Shown: positions 1-6,694, numbered from the stretch's first letter. The stretch is DNA of 7,442 nt from Rhodobacteraceae bacterium UBA6273 (GCA_002440625.1 DJUV01000071.1:1-7442); one strand, 5' to 3'. Made by a program: numbers and translations. Notes: generated by a model from the sequence alone, not told the origin.

Positions 1-89
1 ACCAGTCACTGAATTGTGTGGCCCTCGGGACCGGCAAGGCGCTGGAGTATGAGAAGCAGCTCCGTCATGTGATAGATTACGATAGCTGA
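1..89 (+). CDS. mreB: MreB rod-shape actin homologue, C-terminal end only
   Basis: Only the last 28 whole codons and the TGA stop (87-89) lie in the window; the first complete codon is at position 3. The peptide contains CVALGTGKALEYEKQLR and ends HVIDYDS, which matches the C-terminal end I know from alphaproteobacterial MreB. MreB is an ATP-binding, actin-like protein that forms membrane-associated filaments and guides lateral cell-wall synthesis. The assignment is reinforced by mreC 35 bases downstream on the same strand. Nothing can be said about its start or ATP-binding motifs, which lie off the left edge. The 35-base gap to mreC shows no convincing promoter or terminator, so co-transcription is likely. 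Confidence 0.93.
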   Translation, partial: QSLNCVALGTGKALEYEKQLRHVIDYDS

Positions 90-114
90 GCCCTTTGGCC
101 GGCGCCCGTTGAGC

Positions 115-118
115 GAGG
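115..118 (+). promoter_or_regulatory. Ribosome binding site of mreC (GAGG)
   Basis: GAGG lies 6 bases before the GTG at 125. An in-frame stop (TGA, 110-112) precedes it and no other start codon occurs between, so this site supports GTG 125 as the mreC start. A second GTG at 121 is in another frame. Confidence 0.7.
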
Positions 119-124
119 CCGTGC

Positions 125-1057
125 GTGGCAAGGGACCGCAACGCAGATTATGATTTCCGCACGCCCGTGCGCCGCATCCTGATCGGGGTGACGGGCGTGG
201 CGTTGCTTGCCGTCTTCCTCGTCTGGCGCATCGACAGCCCGCGGGTGGAGCGCTTCCGCTCGGCCTTCATCGACCGCGTGGTGCCAAGTTTCGACTGGGC
301 GCTGGTGCCGGTGACGAAGCTTGCCGACATGGTGTCGGGCTTTGAATCCTACGCGAGCCTCTACGACCAGAATCAGGAGCTTCGGCGCGAGTTGCAGCGC
401 ATGAAGGCGTGGAAGGAGGCGGCGGTTCAGCTTGAACAGCAGAATGCCAAGCTTCTGGCGCAGAACCAGGTCCGGCTCGATCCGAAACTGACCTCGGTTT
501 CGGGCGTGGTTCTTGCCGACAGCGGCTCGCCCTTCCGGCAGTCGGTCCTCCTCAACGTCGGCAGCCGAGACGGCATCGTCGACGGCTGGGCCACGACCGA
601 CGGCCTTGGCATCGTCGGACGCATCTCGGGTGTCGGAGAGCGCACGGCGCGGGTGATCCTTCTGACCGACGCCTCAAGCCGCATCCCGGTGACGATCCAG
701 CCTTCGGGCCAGAAGGCGATGCTGGTGGGCGACAACACCGCCTCGCCGCCCATCGAATATCTCGAAACGCCGGAGTTTGTGCGCCCCGGCGACCGCGTGG
801 TGTCCTCCGGCGATGGCGGCGTCTTTCCCGCCGGGCTTCTGGTGGGTGAGGTCAAGGCGGACAGCGAAAAGCGGCTGCGCGTGCGCCTGTCGGCGGATTA
901 TGAGCGCCTGAATTTCCTCCGCGTCCTCAGGAGCTATCCGGCCGAGGAAATCGGCGAGGCAGGCGGCCTCGTCCTGCCGGAGTTTCCGCCTATCGCACCT
1001 GCGGTAACCTTGCCGGAGAACACCAATCCCACGGCTGTGGAGCAGGGTGATGGTTGA
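125..1057 (+). CDS. mreC: MreC, rod shape-determining scaffold protein
   Basis: This 310-residue protein starts at GTG. MreC is a bitopic inner-membrane protein whose periplasmic part self-associates and activates PBP2/RodA in the elongasome. The layout fits the family: a short basic cytoplasmic N-terminus, one membrane helix at about residues 17-34 (ILIGVTGVALLAVFLVW), a dimerising coiled coil at about 78-115 rich in E, Q, L and R, then the two-barrel MreC domain from about 125 to 270. The family core around 161-189 (LGIVGRISGVGERTARVILL, then TDASSRIPV) is clearly visible. The last 30 residues are proline-rich and probably disordered, as is common in alphaproteobacterial MreC. Its end overlaps the start of mreD by 8 bases, which suggests translational coupling. 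Identity is secure from both sequence and position. Confidence 0.97.
   Translation: MARDRNADYDFRTPVRRILIGVTGVALLAVFLVWRIDSPRVERFRSAFIDRVVPSFDWALVPVTKLADMVSGFESYASLYDQNQELRRELQRMKAWKEAAVQLEQQNAKLLAQNQVRLDPKLTSVSGVVLADSGSPFRQSVLLNVGSRDGIVDGWATTDGLGIVGRISGVGERTARVILLTDASSRIPVTIQPSGQKAMLVGDNTASPPIEYLETPEFVRPGDRVVSSGDGGVFPAGLLVGEVKADSEKRLRVRLSADYERLNFLRVLRSYPAEEIGEAGGLVLPEFPPIAPAVTLPENTNPTAVEQGDG
1039..1042 (+). promoter_or_regulatory. Ribosome binding site deciding the mreD start (GGAG)
   Basis: GGAG inside the 3' end of mreC is 7 bases before ATG 1050 but only 4 bases before the adjacent in-frame GTG at 1047. The spacing favours ATG 1050 as the mreD start, which removes one residue from the longest frame. 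Confidence 0.6.
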
Positions 1058-1589
1058 TCCCGCCACTGCCTCCCGCATCAGTCACCGGGCGCTCTTCGCG
1101 GCTCTCGCGGCGCTGATCCTGTTTCTGCGGGTGCTGCCGCTGACGGCAGTACCTACCCGCTGGCCGGCGCCCGACCTCATCCTCTGCCTGACCTTTGCCT
1201 GGCTCCTGCGCCGGTCGGACTACCTGCCCGCCTATCTCGTCGTGATCGTCTTCGCGGTGGACGATCTTCTCAGCATGCGCCCGCCGGGCCTGTGGACGCT
1301 GATCGCGCTTTTCACGACGGAATTCCTGCGTTCGCGCGAGATGTTTCTGCGCGATCTACCCTTCGCGCTTGAATGGGCGGTGGTCGCCGCAGCGGTAATG
1401 GTGATGACGGTGGCCAACCGCCTGATCCTATCGCTCCTGATGGTGCCGCAGGGTGGGTTCAACCTGACGATTCTCGAGGTTCTGTCGACGCTGGCCGCCT
1501 ATCCGGTCGTTGTCTTCGCCAATGTCTGGCTACTCGGGCTGCAGCGACGCACCGGCGGCATGGCAGATGGAATGGGGAGCCGGGGATGA
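1050..1589 (+). CDS. mreD: MreD, rod shape-determining membrane protein
   Basis: This is a small, very hydrophobic protein of 179 residues from ATG 1050 (180 from GTG 1047). MreD is an integral inner-membrane member of the elongasome that works with MreC to control PBP2/RodA. Sequence similarity in this family is weak, so the call rests on size, topology and location between mreC and mrdA. Likely membrane segments are near residues 14-31, 40-53, 60-75, 81-94, 107-131 and 141-164. DDLLSMRPPGLWTL (71-84) is a charged stretch with a proline-glycine turn between membrane segments, as I recall from alphaproteobacterial MreD. The C-terminus is short, basic and glycine-rich. It overlaps mreC by 8 bases upstream and shares ATGA with mrdA downstream, so its synthesis is probably coupled to both. 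Confidence 0.94.
   Translation: MVDPATASRISHRALFAALAALILFLRVLPLTAVPTRWPAPDLILCLTFAWLLRRSDYLPAYLVVIVFAVDDLLSMRPPGLWTLIALFTTEFLRSREMFLRDLPFALEWAVVAAAVMVMTVANRLILSLLMVPQGGFNLTILEVLSTLAAYPVVVFANVWLLGLQRRTGGMADGMGSRG
1574..1579 (+). promoter_or_regulatory. Ribosome binding site deciding the mrdA start (GGGGAG)
   Basis: GGGGAG lies 6 bases before ATG 1586, within the last codons of mreD. This well-spaced site sets the mrdA start at 1586 and argues against the open frame that extends upstream to 1373, which would overlap mreD by more than 200 bases. Confidence 0.75.
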
Positions 1590-3532
1590 GACGCTCGCCG
1601 AAGGACACGCTGGAAAGCTTTCGCAACGTCAGCCGGCGCGGGCTCTTTCTTGGCGGCATCCAGGCCGCGGTGGTAACGACCATCGGCTTTCGAATGCGCT
1701 ATCTCCAGGTCGATCAGGCTGATCAGTTCCGGCTCCTGGCCGATGAGAACAGCATCAAGATCCGGCTTCTGCCGCCGGCGCGCGGCCTGATCGTTGATCG
1801 CAACGGCGCGGTGGTGGCCGGGAACGAGCAGAACTACCGGATCACCATCACACCCGAGGACGCGGGCGACCCGGAGATGGTTCTGTCGCGGCTACGCGAA
1901 CTCATCTATCTCTCGCCCGACGACCTCGAACGAACCCGCCGCGAGCTTGAGCGCCGCAGCCCGACCCTGCCCATCGCCGTGGCCGAGCGGCTGACCTGGG
2001 ACGAATTCAGCCTCGTTTCCGTCAACGCGCCGGCGCTTCCCGGCGTCACCACCGAAGTGGGCCTCAGCCGCTACTATCCGCAAGGGCCGGATTTCGTCCA
2101 TGTCCTCGGCTATGTCGGGCCTGTCAGCGACTACGATCTTTCCAAGCTCGAAAACCCCGACCCGCTTCTTCAGATCCCGCGGTTCCAGATCGGAAAGCTC
2201 GGCGTCGAGGCGAAGCTCGAGGATCAACTGCGCGGCAAGGCCGGCACGCTTCGCGTCGAGGTCAACGCGACCGGCCGGGTGATGCGCGACCTGGAACGCA
2301 CGGAAGGCGACCCCGGTACCACGGTGCAGCTGACCATCGACCGCAAGCTGCAAAACTATGCGCTCGCCCGGCTTGGCAGCGAAAGCGCAGCGGCGGTCGT
2401 CATCGACATCCAGAATGGTGACATTCTGGCGATTTCCTCGGCGCCGAGCTTTGACGCAAACCTTTTCGTCCGCGGCATCTCCGGCGCGGATTACAGCAAG
2501 CTGACCGAAAACGAGCGCCGCCCGCTCGCCGACAAGTCGGTGCAGGGCGCCTACCCGCCCGGATCCACCTTCAAGATCGTGACGTCGCTTGCAGCCCTTG
2601 AGGCCGGAGTGATCGGCCTTGACGAGACGGTTTTTTGCTCCGGTTTCATCAATGTCGGCAACCGCCGCTTCCACTGCTGGAAACGCGCGGGCCACGGAAG
2701 CGTATATCTGACCAAGAGCCTGGAAGAGTCCTGCGACGTCTATTACTATGAAATCGCCCAGCGCGTCGGCATCGACAAGATCGCCGAGATGGCACGGCGG
2801 TTTGGCATCGGCACCGGCTTCGACCTGCCGATGTCGGCAGTCACCGAGGGTCTCGCGCCCGACAAGGCTTGGAAGCTGAAGAAGTACGGCAAGTCCTGGC
2901 TCGTCGGCGACACGCTGAACAGCGGGATTGGGCAGGGCTATGTCCTCGCCTCGCCGTTGCAGCTTGCGGTGATGACGGCGCGCCTCGCTTCAGGCCGGGC
3001 CGTCACCCCGCGGCTGATCCAGGCGGTAGGCGGTACGGAAGTACCCGTTGAGGTCGCGCCAGAGCTCGGGATCAACCCGGCGTATCTCGCGGCGGTGCGC
3101 AAGGGCCTGTTCGACGTTTCGAACTCCAAGCGCGGCACCGCCTTCAGTTCGCGGGTCGTCGACGATACCATGCTCATCGCCGGCAAGACCGGGACCAGCC
3201 AGGTGCGCAACATCACCGCCGCCGAACGGGCGCGCGGCGTCATTTCCAATGACGACCTGCCGTGGAACCGGCGCGACCATGCGCTCTTCGTCTGCTACGG
3301 CCCCTATGATGCGCCGCGCATCGCCGTGGCGGTTGTCGTGGAACATGGCGGGGGCGGCTCGACCGCTGCGGCGCCCATTGCCCGCGACATCTTCCTTGAG
3401 GCGATGAGCGGTGGCGCGCCGCCCCTCACAGCCTATCCCGAAAGCCAGCGCACCCGCATCGAGGCCGAGCGCAAGGAACTGCAGTTGATGGAGTTTCCCC
3501 CCGACGCGGGCAAGGGGCAGACGCGGGCATGA
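1586..3532 (+). CDS. mrdA: Penicillin-binding protein 2 (PBP2), elongasome transpeptidase
   Basis: This 648-residue class B penicillin-binding protein crosslinks peptidoglycan during elongation as partner of RodA and is the target of mecillinam. After a basic N-terminus there is one membrane helix at about residues 19-38, then the pedestal/dimerisation domain beginning with PPARGLIVDRNG (63-74), and the transpeptidase domain from about 245. Catalytic motifs are all present: STFK at 327-330 (nucleophile Ser327), SCD at 382-384 and KTGTS at 534-538. Length and order match the PBP2 family (E. coli PBP2 is 633 residues). Cys351, Cys364, His370 and Cys383 cluster around the active site and could bind a metal; see findings. 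ATG 1586 is chosen because of a good ribosome binding site and the ATGA overlap with mreD; the frame upstream is a shadow. It shares ATGA with rodA at its 3' end, fitting stoichiometric production of the transpeptidase-glycosyltransferase pair. Confidence 0.98.
   Translation: MRRSPKDTLESFRNVSRRGLFLGGIQAAVVTTIGFRMRYLQVDQADQFRLLADENSIKIRLLPPARGLIVDRNGAVVAGNEQNYRITITPEDAGDPEMVLSRLRELIYLSPDDLERTRRELERRSPTLPIAVAERLTWDEFSLVSVNAPALPGVTTEVGLSRYYPQGPDFVHVLGYVGPVSDYDLSKLENPDPLLQIPRFQIGKLGVEAKLEDQLRGKAGTLRVEVNATGRVMRDLERTEGDPGTTVQLTIDRKLQNYALARLGSESAAAVVIDIQNGDILAISSAPSFDANLFVRGISGADYSKLTENERRPLADKSVQGAYPPGSTFKIVTSLAALEAGVIGLDETVFCSGFINVGNRRFHCWKRAGHGSVYLTKSLEESCDVYYYEIAQRVGIDKIAEMARRFGIGTGFDLPMSAVTEGLAPDKAWKLKKYGKSWLVGDTLNSGIGQGYVLASPLQLAVMTARLASGRAVTPRLIQAVGGTEVPVEVAPELGINPAYLAAVRKGLFDVSNSKRGTAFSSRVVDDTMLIAGKTGTSQVRNITAAERARGVISNDDLPWNRRDHALFVCYGPYDAPRIAVAVVVEHGGGGSTAAAPIARDIFLEAMSGGAPPLTAYPESQRTRIEAERKELQLMEFPPDAGKGQTRA
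2410..2429. repeat. Perfect 8-bp inverted repeat within mrdA
   Basis: CCAGAATG (2410-2417) and CATTCTGG (2422-2429) are perfect reverse complements separated by GTGA. In the mRNA this would be an 8-bp hairpin capped by GUGA, a GNRA-type tetraloop. It lies in the codons for IQNGDILA of PBP2, a conserved stretch, so coding constraint may explain it. Confidence 0.6.
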
Positions 3533-4668
3533 GTTACCTTGAGTATAACGTCAAGACAGTCCCCACCGGATTCCGCAAGGTGCTCTACGTCAACTGGCCG
3601 CTGGCGGTCCTGCTGACCGCTGTTGCCTGCTTCGGCTTCCTGATGCTTTACTCGGTTGCTGGCGGCCGGCTTGAGGTCTGGGCCGAACCGCAGATGAAGC
3701 GGTTCATCGCGGGGATGGTGGCGATGCTGGTCTTCGGCTTCGTCCCTATCTGGTTCTGGCGCAACATCTCGGCCCTGGTCTATGTCGTGTCCCTGCTTCT
3801 TCTCGTCGCCGTGGACCTTTTCGGTGACATCGGCATGGGCGCGCAGCGCTGGCTGGAGCTCGGCCCCCTGCGCATCCAGCCGTCGGAACTGATGAAGGTG
3901 GCGCTGGTCCTTTTTCTCGCCGCCTATTACGACTGGCTCGACATCAAGCGGATCTCGCGGCCGCTCTGGGTGCTGATCCCGGTGATCCTGATCCTGATGC
4001 CGACCTTCCTCGTGCTGGTGCAGCCGGACCTCGGGACGGCGCTCCTGCTCATCGCGGGGGGCGGCATCGTCATGTTCGCGGCCGGTGTCAGCCTCTGGTA
4101 CTTCGGCACGGTCATCGTGCTTGTGGTCGCCCTGCTCTTTGCGATCTTCGAAAGCCGGGGCACCGACTGGCAACTGCTGGAAGACTACCAGTTCCGCCGC
4201 ATCGACACCTTCGTTGATCCGGGGGCCGATCCCCTTGGCGCGGGCTACAACATCATGCAGGCGCAGATCGCGCTCGGCTCCGGCGGCTGGGCCGGCAAGG
4301 GCTTCATGCAAGGCACCCAGTCGCGGCTGAACTTCCTGCCGGAGAAGCATACCGACTTCATCTTCACCACGCTGGCCGAGGAATTCGGCTTTCTCGGCGC
4401 TTTCTCGCTTCTGATCCTCTACGGGCTGATCGTGGGGTTCTGCATCTTTTCGGCGATGACCAACCGGGACAGGTTCTCGGCGCTCCTGACCTATGGCATC
4501 GCCGGGACATTCTTCCTTCTGTTCACGGTGAACATGTCGATGGTCATGGGGCTGATGCCGGTCGTCGGCGTACCTTTGCCGCTTGTCTCTTACGGAGGAA
4601 CCGCGATGATGGTGCTTCTCGGCGCTTTCGGCATCGTGCAGAGCGCCCATATCCACCGCCCGCGATGA
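3529..4668 (+). CDS. rodA: RodA, SEDS-family peptidoglycan glycosyltransferase
   Basis: This 379-residue polytopic inner-membrane protein polymerises lipid II into glycan strands in the elongasome. About ten membrane helices can be seen, the first near residues 22-42, with the large periplasmic loop typical of SEDS proteins at about 208-280. Signature stretches are GAQRWLELGPLRIQPSELMK (104-123), QPDLGT (165-170) and GKGFMQGTQSRLNFLPEKHT (256-275) followed by DFIF. Asp276 in HTDFIF aligns with the essential Asp262 of E. coli RodA. VVGVPLPLVSYGG (345-357) near the C-terminus is another SEDS hallmark and distinguishes it, with the neighbouring mrdA, as RodA rather than FtsW. The start codon is embedded in the mrdA stop (ATGA, 3529-3532). 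The purine-rich AGGGG upstream (3513-3517) is rather distant, so translation probably depends on coupling to mrdA. Confidence 0.98.
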   Translation: MSYLEYNVKTVPTGFRKVLYVNWPLAVLLTAVACFGFLMLYSVAGGRLEVWAEPQMKRFIAGMVAMLVFGFVPIWFWRNISALVYVVSLLLLVAVDLFGDIGMGAQRWLELGPLRIQPSELMKVALVLFLAAYYDWLDIKRISRPLWVLIPVILILMPTFLVLVQPDLGTALLLIAGGGIVMFAAGVSLWYFGTVIVLVVALLFAIFESRGTDWQLLEDYQFRRIDTFVDPGADPLGAGYNIMQAQIALGSGGWAGKGFMQGTQSRLNFLPEKHTDFIFTTLAEEFGFLGAFSLLILYGLIVGFCIFSAMTNRDRFSALLTYGIAGTFFLLFTVNMSMVMGLMPVVGVPLPLVSYGGTAMMVLLGAFGIVQSAHIHRPR

Positions 4669-4670
4669 GG
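4667..4670 (+). promoter_or_regulatory. Ribosome binding site of the ghrA-like gene, overlapping the rodA stop
   Basis: GAGG begins inside the rodA stop codon (TGA, 4666-4668) and lies 5 bases before ATG 4676. A ribosome ending rodA would sit on this site, which suggests coupled translation and membership in the rod operon. Confidence 0.65.
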
Positions 4671-4675
4671 TTCCG

Positions 4676-5614
4676 ATGCCGCTCAACATCCTCTTCAGCG
4701 CCCCGGTCGCCGACTGGGCCGACTATGGCCCGCATCTGAAGGCGGCGCTGGCTGAGGCGGGGATCGAGGCGGCGGTTTCGCCCGAATGCCCCGATCCAGC
4801 CAAGGTCGACTACATCGTCTACGCCCCGAATGGCGGGCTGTCGGACTTCGCGCCCTTCACCCGTGCGAAGGCGGTCCTCAGCCTCTGGGCGGGGGTGGAA
4901 CGGATCGCCGGCAACCCGACGCTGACGCAACCGCTCTGCCGGATGGTCGACCCGGGCATGACCGAGGGCATGGTGGAATATGTCACCGGCCATACCTTGC
5001 GCCACCACCTCGGGATGGATGCGCATATCCTCGGCCAGGATGGGGTCTGGCGGAACAACGTCCGGCCGCCCATCGCGCGGGAGCGTCCCGTCGGCGTTCT
5101 CGGACTCGGCGAGCTTGGCAGCACGGTTGCGCGGACCCTCGCCCGCTTCAACTTCCCCGTCATGGGATGGAGCCGCAGCCCAAAATCCGTGCCAGGCGTC
5201 ATCTGCCATTCCGGCGAGGACGGGCTTGAGGCCGTGCTGCGGCAGGCACAGATCCTCATCCTTCTCCTGCCGCTCACCGACGACACCCGCGACCTTCTCG
5301 ATGCCCGGCGGCTCGCAATACTGCCGGAAGGGGCCTTCCTCGTGAACCCCGGACGCGGTTCCCTGATCGACGACGAGGCACTTCTGGCGGCGCTCGATGC
5401 CGGCCGCATCGGCCATGCCACGCTTGATGTGTTCCGCACCGAGCCGCTGCCGCCCAACCATCCCTATTGGTCGCATCCGCGCGTCACAGTCACCCCGCAC
5501 ATCGCCGCCGACACCCGTGCCATTACCGCCTCGCGGGTGATCGCGGAGAACATCCGGCGCGGCGAGGCAGGGGAGCCTTTCCTGCACCGGGTCGATCGCG
5601 ACCGGGGTTATTGA
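4676..5614 (+). CDS. ghrA: Glyoxylate/hydroxypyruvate reductase A-type 2-hydroxyacid dehydrogenase
   Basis: This is a cytosolic D-isomer-specific 2-hydroxyacid dehydrogenase of 312 residues, the same length as E. coli GhrA. The expected reaction is NADPH-dependent reduction of glyoxylate to glycolate and hydroxypyruvate to glycerate. The catalytic domain is split around a Rossmann fold with GLGELG (143-148). WSRS (165-168) after the second strand is typical of GhrA, where Arg and Ser favour NADPH over NADH. Catalytic residues are Arg227 (NPGRGSLID), Glu256 (DVFRTEPLP) and His275 (TPHIAAD). WAGVERI (71-77) marks the substrate loop. The ATG is 7 bases after rodA, so it appears to be the last gene of the rod operon, a metabolic enzyme in a cell-wall unit. 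The family assignment is firm; the in vivo substrate is inferred, and another 2-keto acid is possible. It runs convergently into the HNH gene. Confidence 0.9.
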   Translation: MPLNILFSAPVADWADYGPHLKAALAEAGIEAAVSPECPDPAKVDYIVYAPNGGLSDFAPFTRAKAVLSLWAGVERIAGNPTLTQPLCRMVDPGMTEGMVEYVTGHTLRHHLGMDAHILGQDGVWRNNVRPPIARERPVGVLGLGELGSTVARTLARFNFPVMGWSRSPKSVPGVICHSGEDGLEAVLRQAQILILLLPLTDDTRDLLDARRLAILPEGAFLVNPGRGSLIDDEALLAALDAGRIGHATLDVFRTEPLPPNHPYWSHPRVTVTPHIAADTRAITASRVIAENIRRGEAGEPFLHRVDRDRGY

Positions 5615-5741
5615 CCGACAGGGTCCGGGCTTACCTCGCCCTCGTCATGGTGGCCCACAAGGTCATTTCCCGCTCGGCTGCGGCGCGGATGGCAGACTGA
5701 AGGCCGTACCAATTCGCGGTAGCCTGGCGTCGAGGATCACA
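5615..5741. other. Spacer between convergent genes, possible coding remnant
   Basis: These 127 bases lie between the stop of the ghrA-like gene and the stop of the HNH gene. On the - strand the frame of the HNH gene stays open for 36 codons beyond its TGA, to a TAA at 5631-5633. On the + strand a 29-codon frame from TTG 5611 overlaps the ghrA stop and ends at 5700. Neither has a convincing start signal and I do not recognise either peptide, so I annotate no gene here. No run of T follows any hairpin, so no strong terminator is visible. Confidence 0.5.
5701..5725. terminator. Imperfect hairpin between convergent genes, weak terminator candidate
   Basis: AGGC (5701-5704) and TACC (5707-5710) pair with GGTA (5718-5721) and GCCT (5722-5725), giving an 8-bp stem with a 2-base bulge and a 7-base loop. 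Its position between two convergent genes suits a bidirectional terminator. However, no T-run follows on either strand, so this is a weak call. Confidence 0.25.
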
Positions 5742-6662
5742 TCACGACCAAGGCACTGGATCATCAAGTTCGATCTGACCGTAGACATACTCCCGATGCC
5801 ACTTCAGGTTCGCGGGGTGCGGCCAGTCTTGCTGGTTGTTCGGCATCAGCAGTTTGCCGGTTGGGCCCAGCAGGCGGTCCGACACCTCTGCCGGCACCTT
5901 GTTGCGTGAAATCAGGATAGACCAATCGTCGGCCACAGAAAGAAGGCCGCGATCGAACATCCAGTGCAAGGTGCCCGACAGGGCCAGTCCGTTGCGGACC
6001 GAGTCGCTGCCCTGCCTTTCGACAGGACGAATATGGGCCGCGTTAACCTCGGGCCGGCCGCCACCGTTGCGCAAACGGAGCCCCGACATGGCGCAGCGGT
6101 AGTCATAGGCTTCGCGCACCTTTCGGCGGAATGCCACATCCCTGTAAGGACGGCTCGTCAGACGTTCGACCACCGGACGTTCAAAAGGTATGATGGGATC
6201 GTCGATCCCTTGGCGCGCGGGGTCATAGCGGGTGGCCTCGATGGTCTCGAGATTTGCCGGCAGGCCGCGCCGAATGATCGACGTGAACTCGGCTTCGGGC
6301 AATCGGCGAACGGCAAGCTGTTGCGCCCCGCCCTTCTTTGGCAAGCCATCCGGATCGGTTAGGGCCGCCTCCCAAGGGCTGCCCTTCGACAATCGGGGCA
6401 CGTTTTGATCAAAAGGGAGATAGCTGCCCGGCGCGATCAGTGCCAGATAGCGACCTTCGAACCCCGGCTTTTCAATGACTTGCTGAATTTTCGCTGCCGC
6501 GAAGTATCCGCGACGACCGGCTTTCACGGGTTCGTAGTAGATTGCCCAATCACCGACGCCCTCTTCCACGGCCTTCAGATATGCCCGAGGGAAGTCATAG
6601 ACGCGATCCGGCTCGTCGTCGTAGATCGAATCCGCCTTGTGCAGGAGAACGAGTTTTACCAT
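5742..6662 (-). CDS. HNH endonuclease with PUA/EVE-like N-terminal domain, putative modification-dependent restriction enzyme
   Basis: This is a 306-residue protein from ATG 6662. The C-terminal domain matches the HNH_2 type: Cys190 in CAMSGLRLR, His210 in AAHIRP, Asp220, Asn224 in NGLAL and His233 in LHWMFDRG, the ββα-metal arrangement of a DNA-cutting nuclease. The N-terminal 90 residues ([46 protein letters not shown]) resemble by pattern the PUA/EVE/SRA-like readers found in type IV restriction enzymes; this part is inference. The role would be cleavage of foreign DNA carrying modified bases. The frame extends upstream to ATG 6737 (331 residues), but that would leave 9 bases before divergent hisF and put the dyad-rich region inside the gene, and the recognisable domain begins at [11 protein letters not shown]. 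Neither start has a strong ribosome binding site. Lower GC than its neighbours suggests acquisition. No partner methylase or second restriction subunit is in the window. Confidence 0.87.
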   Translation of the reverse strand: MVKLVLLHKADSIYDDEPDRVYDFPRAYLKAVEEGVGDWAIYYEPVKAGRRGYFAAAKIQQVIEKPGFEGRYLALIAPGSYLPFDQNVPRLSKGSPWEAALTDPDGLPKKGGAQQLAVRRLPEAEFTSIIRRGLPANLETIEATRYDPARQGIDDPIIPFERPVVERLTSRPYRDVAFRRKVREAYDYRCAMSGLRLRNGGGRPEVNAAHIRPVERQGSDSVRNGLALSGTLHWMFDRGLLSVADDWSILISRNKVPAEVSDRLLGPTGKLLMPNNQQDWPHPANLKWHREYVYGQIELDDPVPWS

Positions 6663-6674
6663 GTCGCCAGGAAA

Positions 6675-6694
6675 GCCAAATGCCCGGATTTGGC
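6675..6694. repeat. Inverted repeat A upstream of the HNH start, possible operator or 5' leader hairpin
   Basis: GCCAAAT (6675-6681) and ATTTGGC (6688-6694) are perfect reverse complements with a 6-base spacer. The right-hand edge is 32 bases and the near edge 12 bases upstream of the preferred HNH start codon. It could be an operator or, in RNA, a 7-bp stem with a 6-base loop next to the start. Confidence 0.6.

Noticed and set aside
90..124. Possible promoter or terminator between mreB and mreC
   Set aside because: No -35/-10 pair and no stem followed by T residues; only short GC-rich palindromes such as GGCGCC.
1373..1585. 71-codon upstream extension of mrdA
   Set aside because: It overlaps mreD in another frame, reads as low-complexity G/R/D-rich peptide, and the ribosome binding site at 1574-1579 places the start at 1586.
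1892..2695. 267-codon open frame on the - strand within mrdA
   Set aside because: Antisense shadow of PBP2 with no domain pattern or ribosome binding site I could identify.
3433..4689. 418-codon open frame on the - strand covering rodA
   Set aside because: Its peptide is dominated by H, D, E, Q and R, which is what the reverse complement of leucine-rich membrane codons gives. RodA on the + strand has all family motifs.
4544..5587. 347-codon open frame on the - strand opposite the ghrA-like gene
   Set aside because: Shadow of a GC-rich gene; no recognisable domain, and the + strand protein has a full set of catalytic residues.
5611..5700. 29-codon + strand frame starting TTG over the ghrA stop
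   Set aside because: TTG start, ribosome binding site too close, no recognisable peptide; kept only as part of the spacer description.
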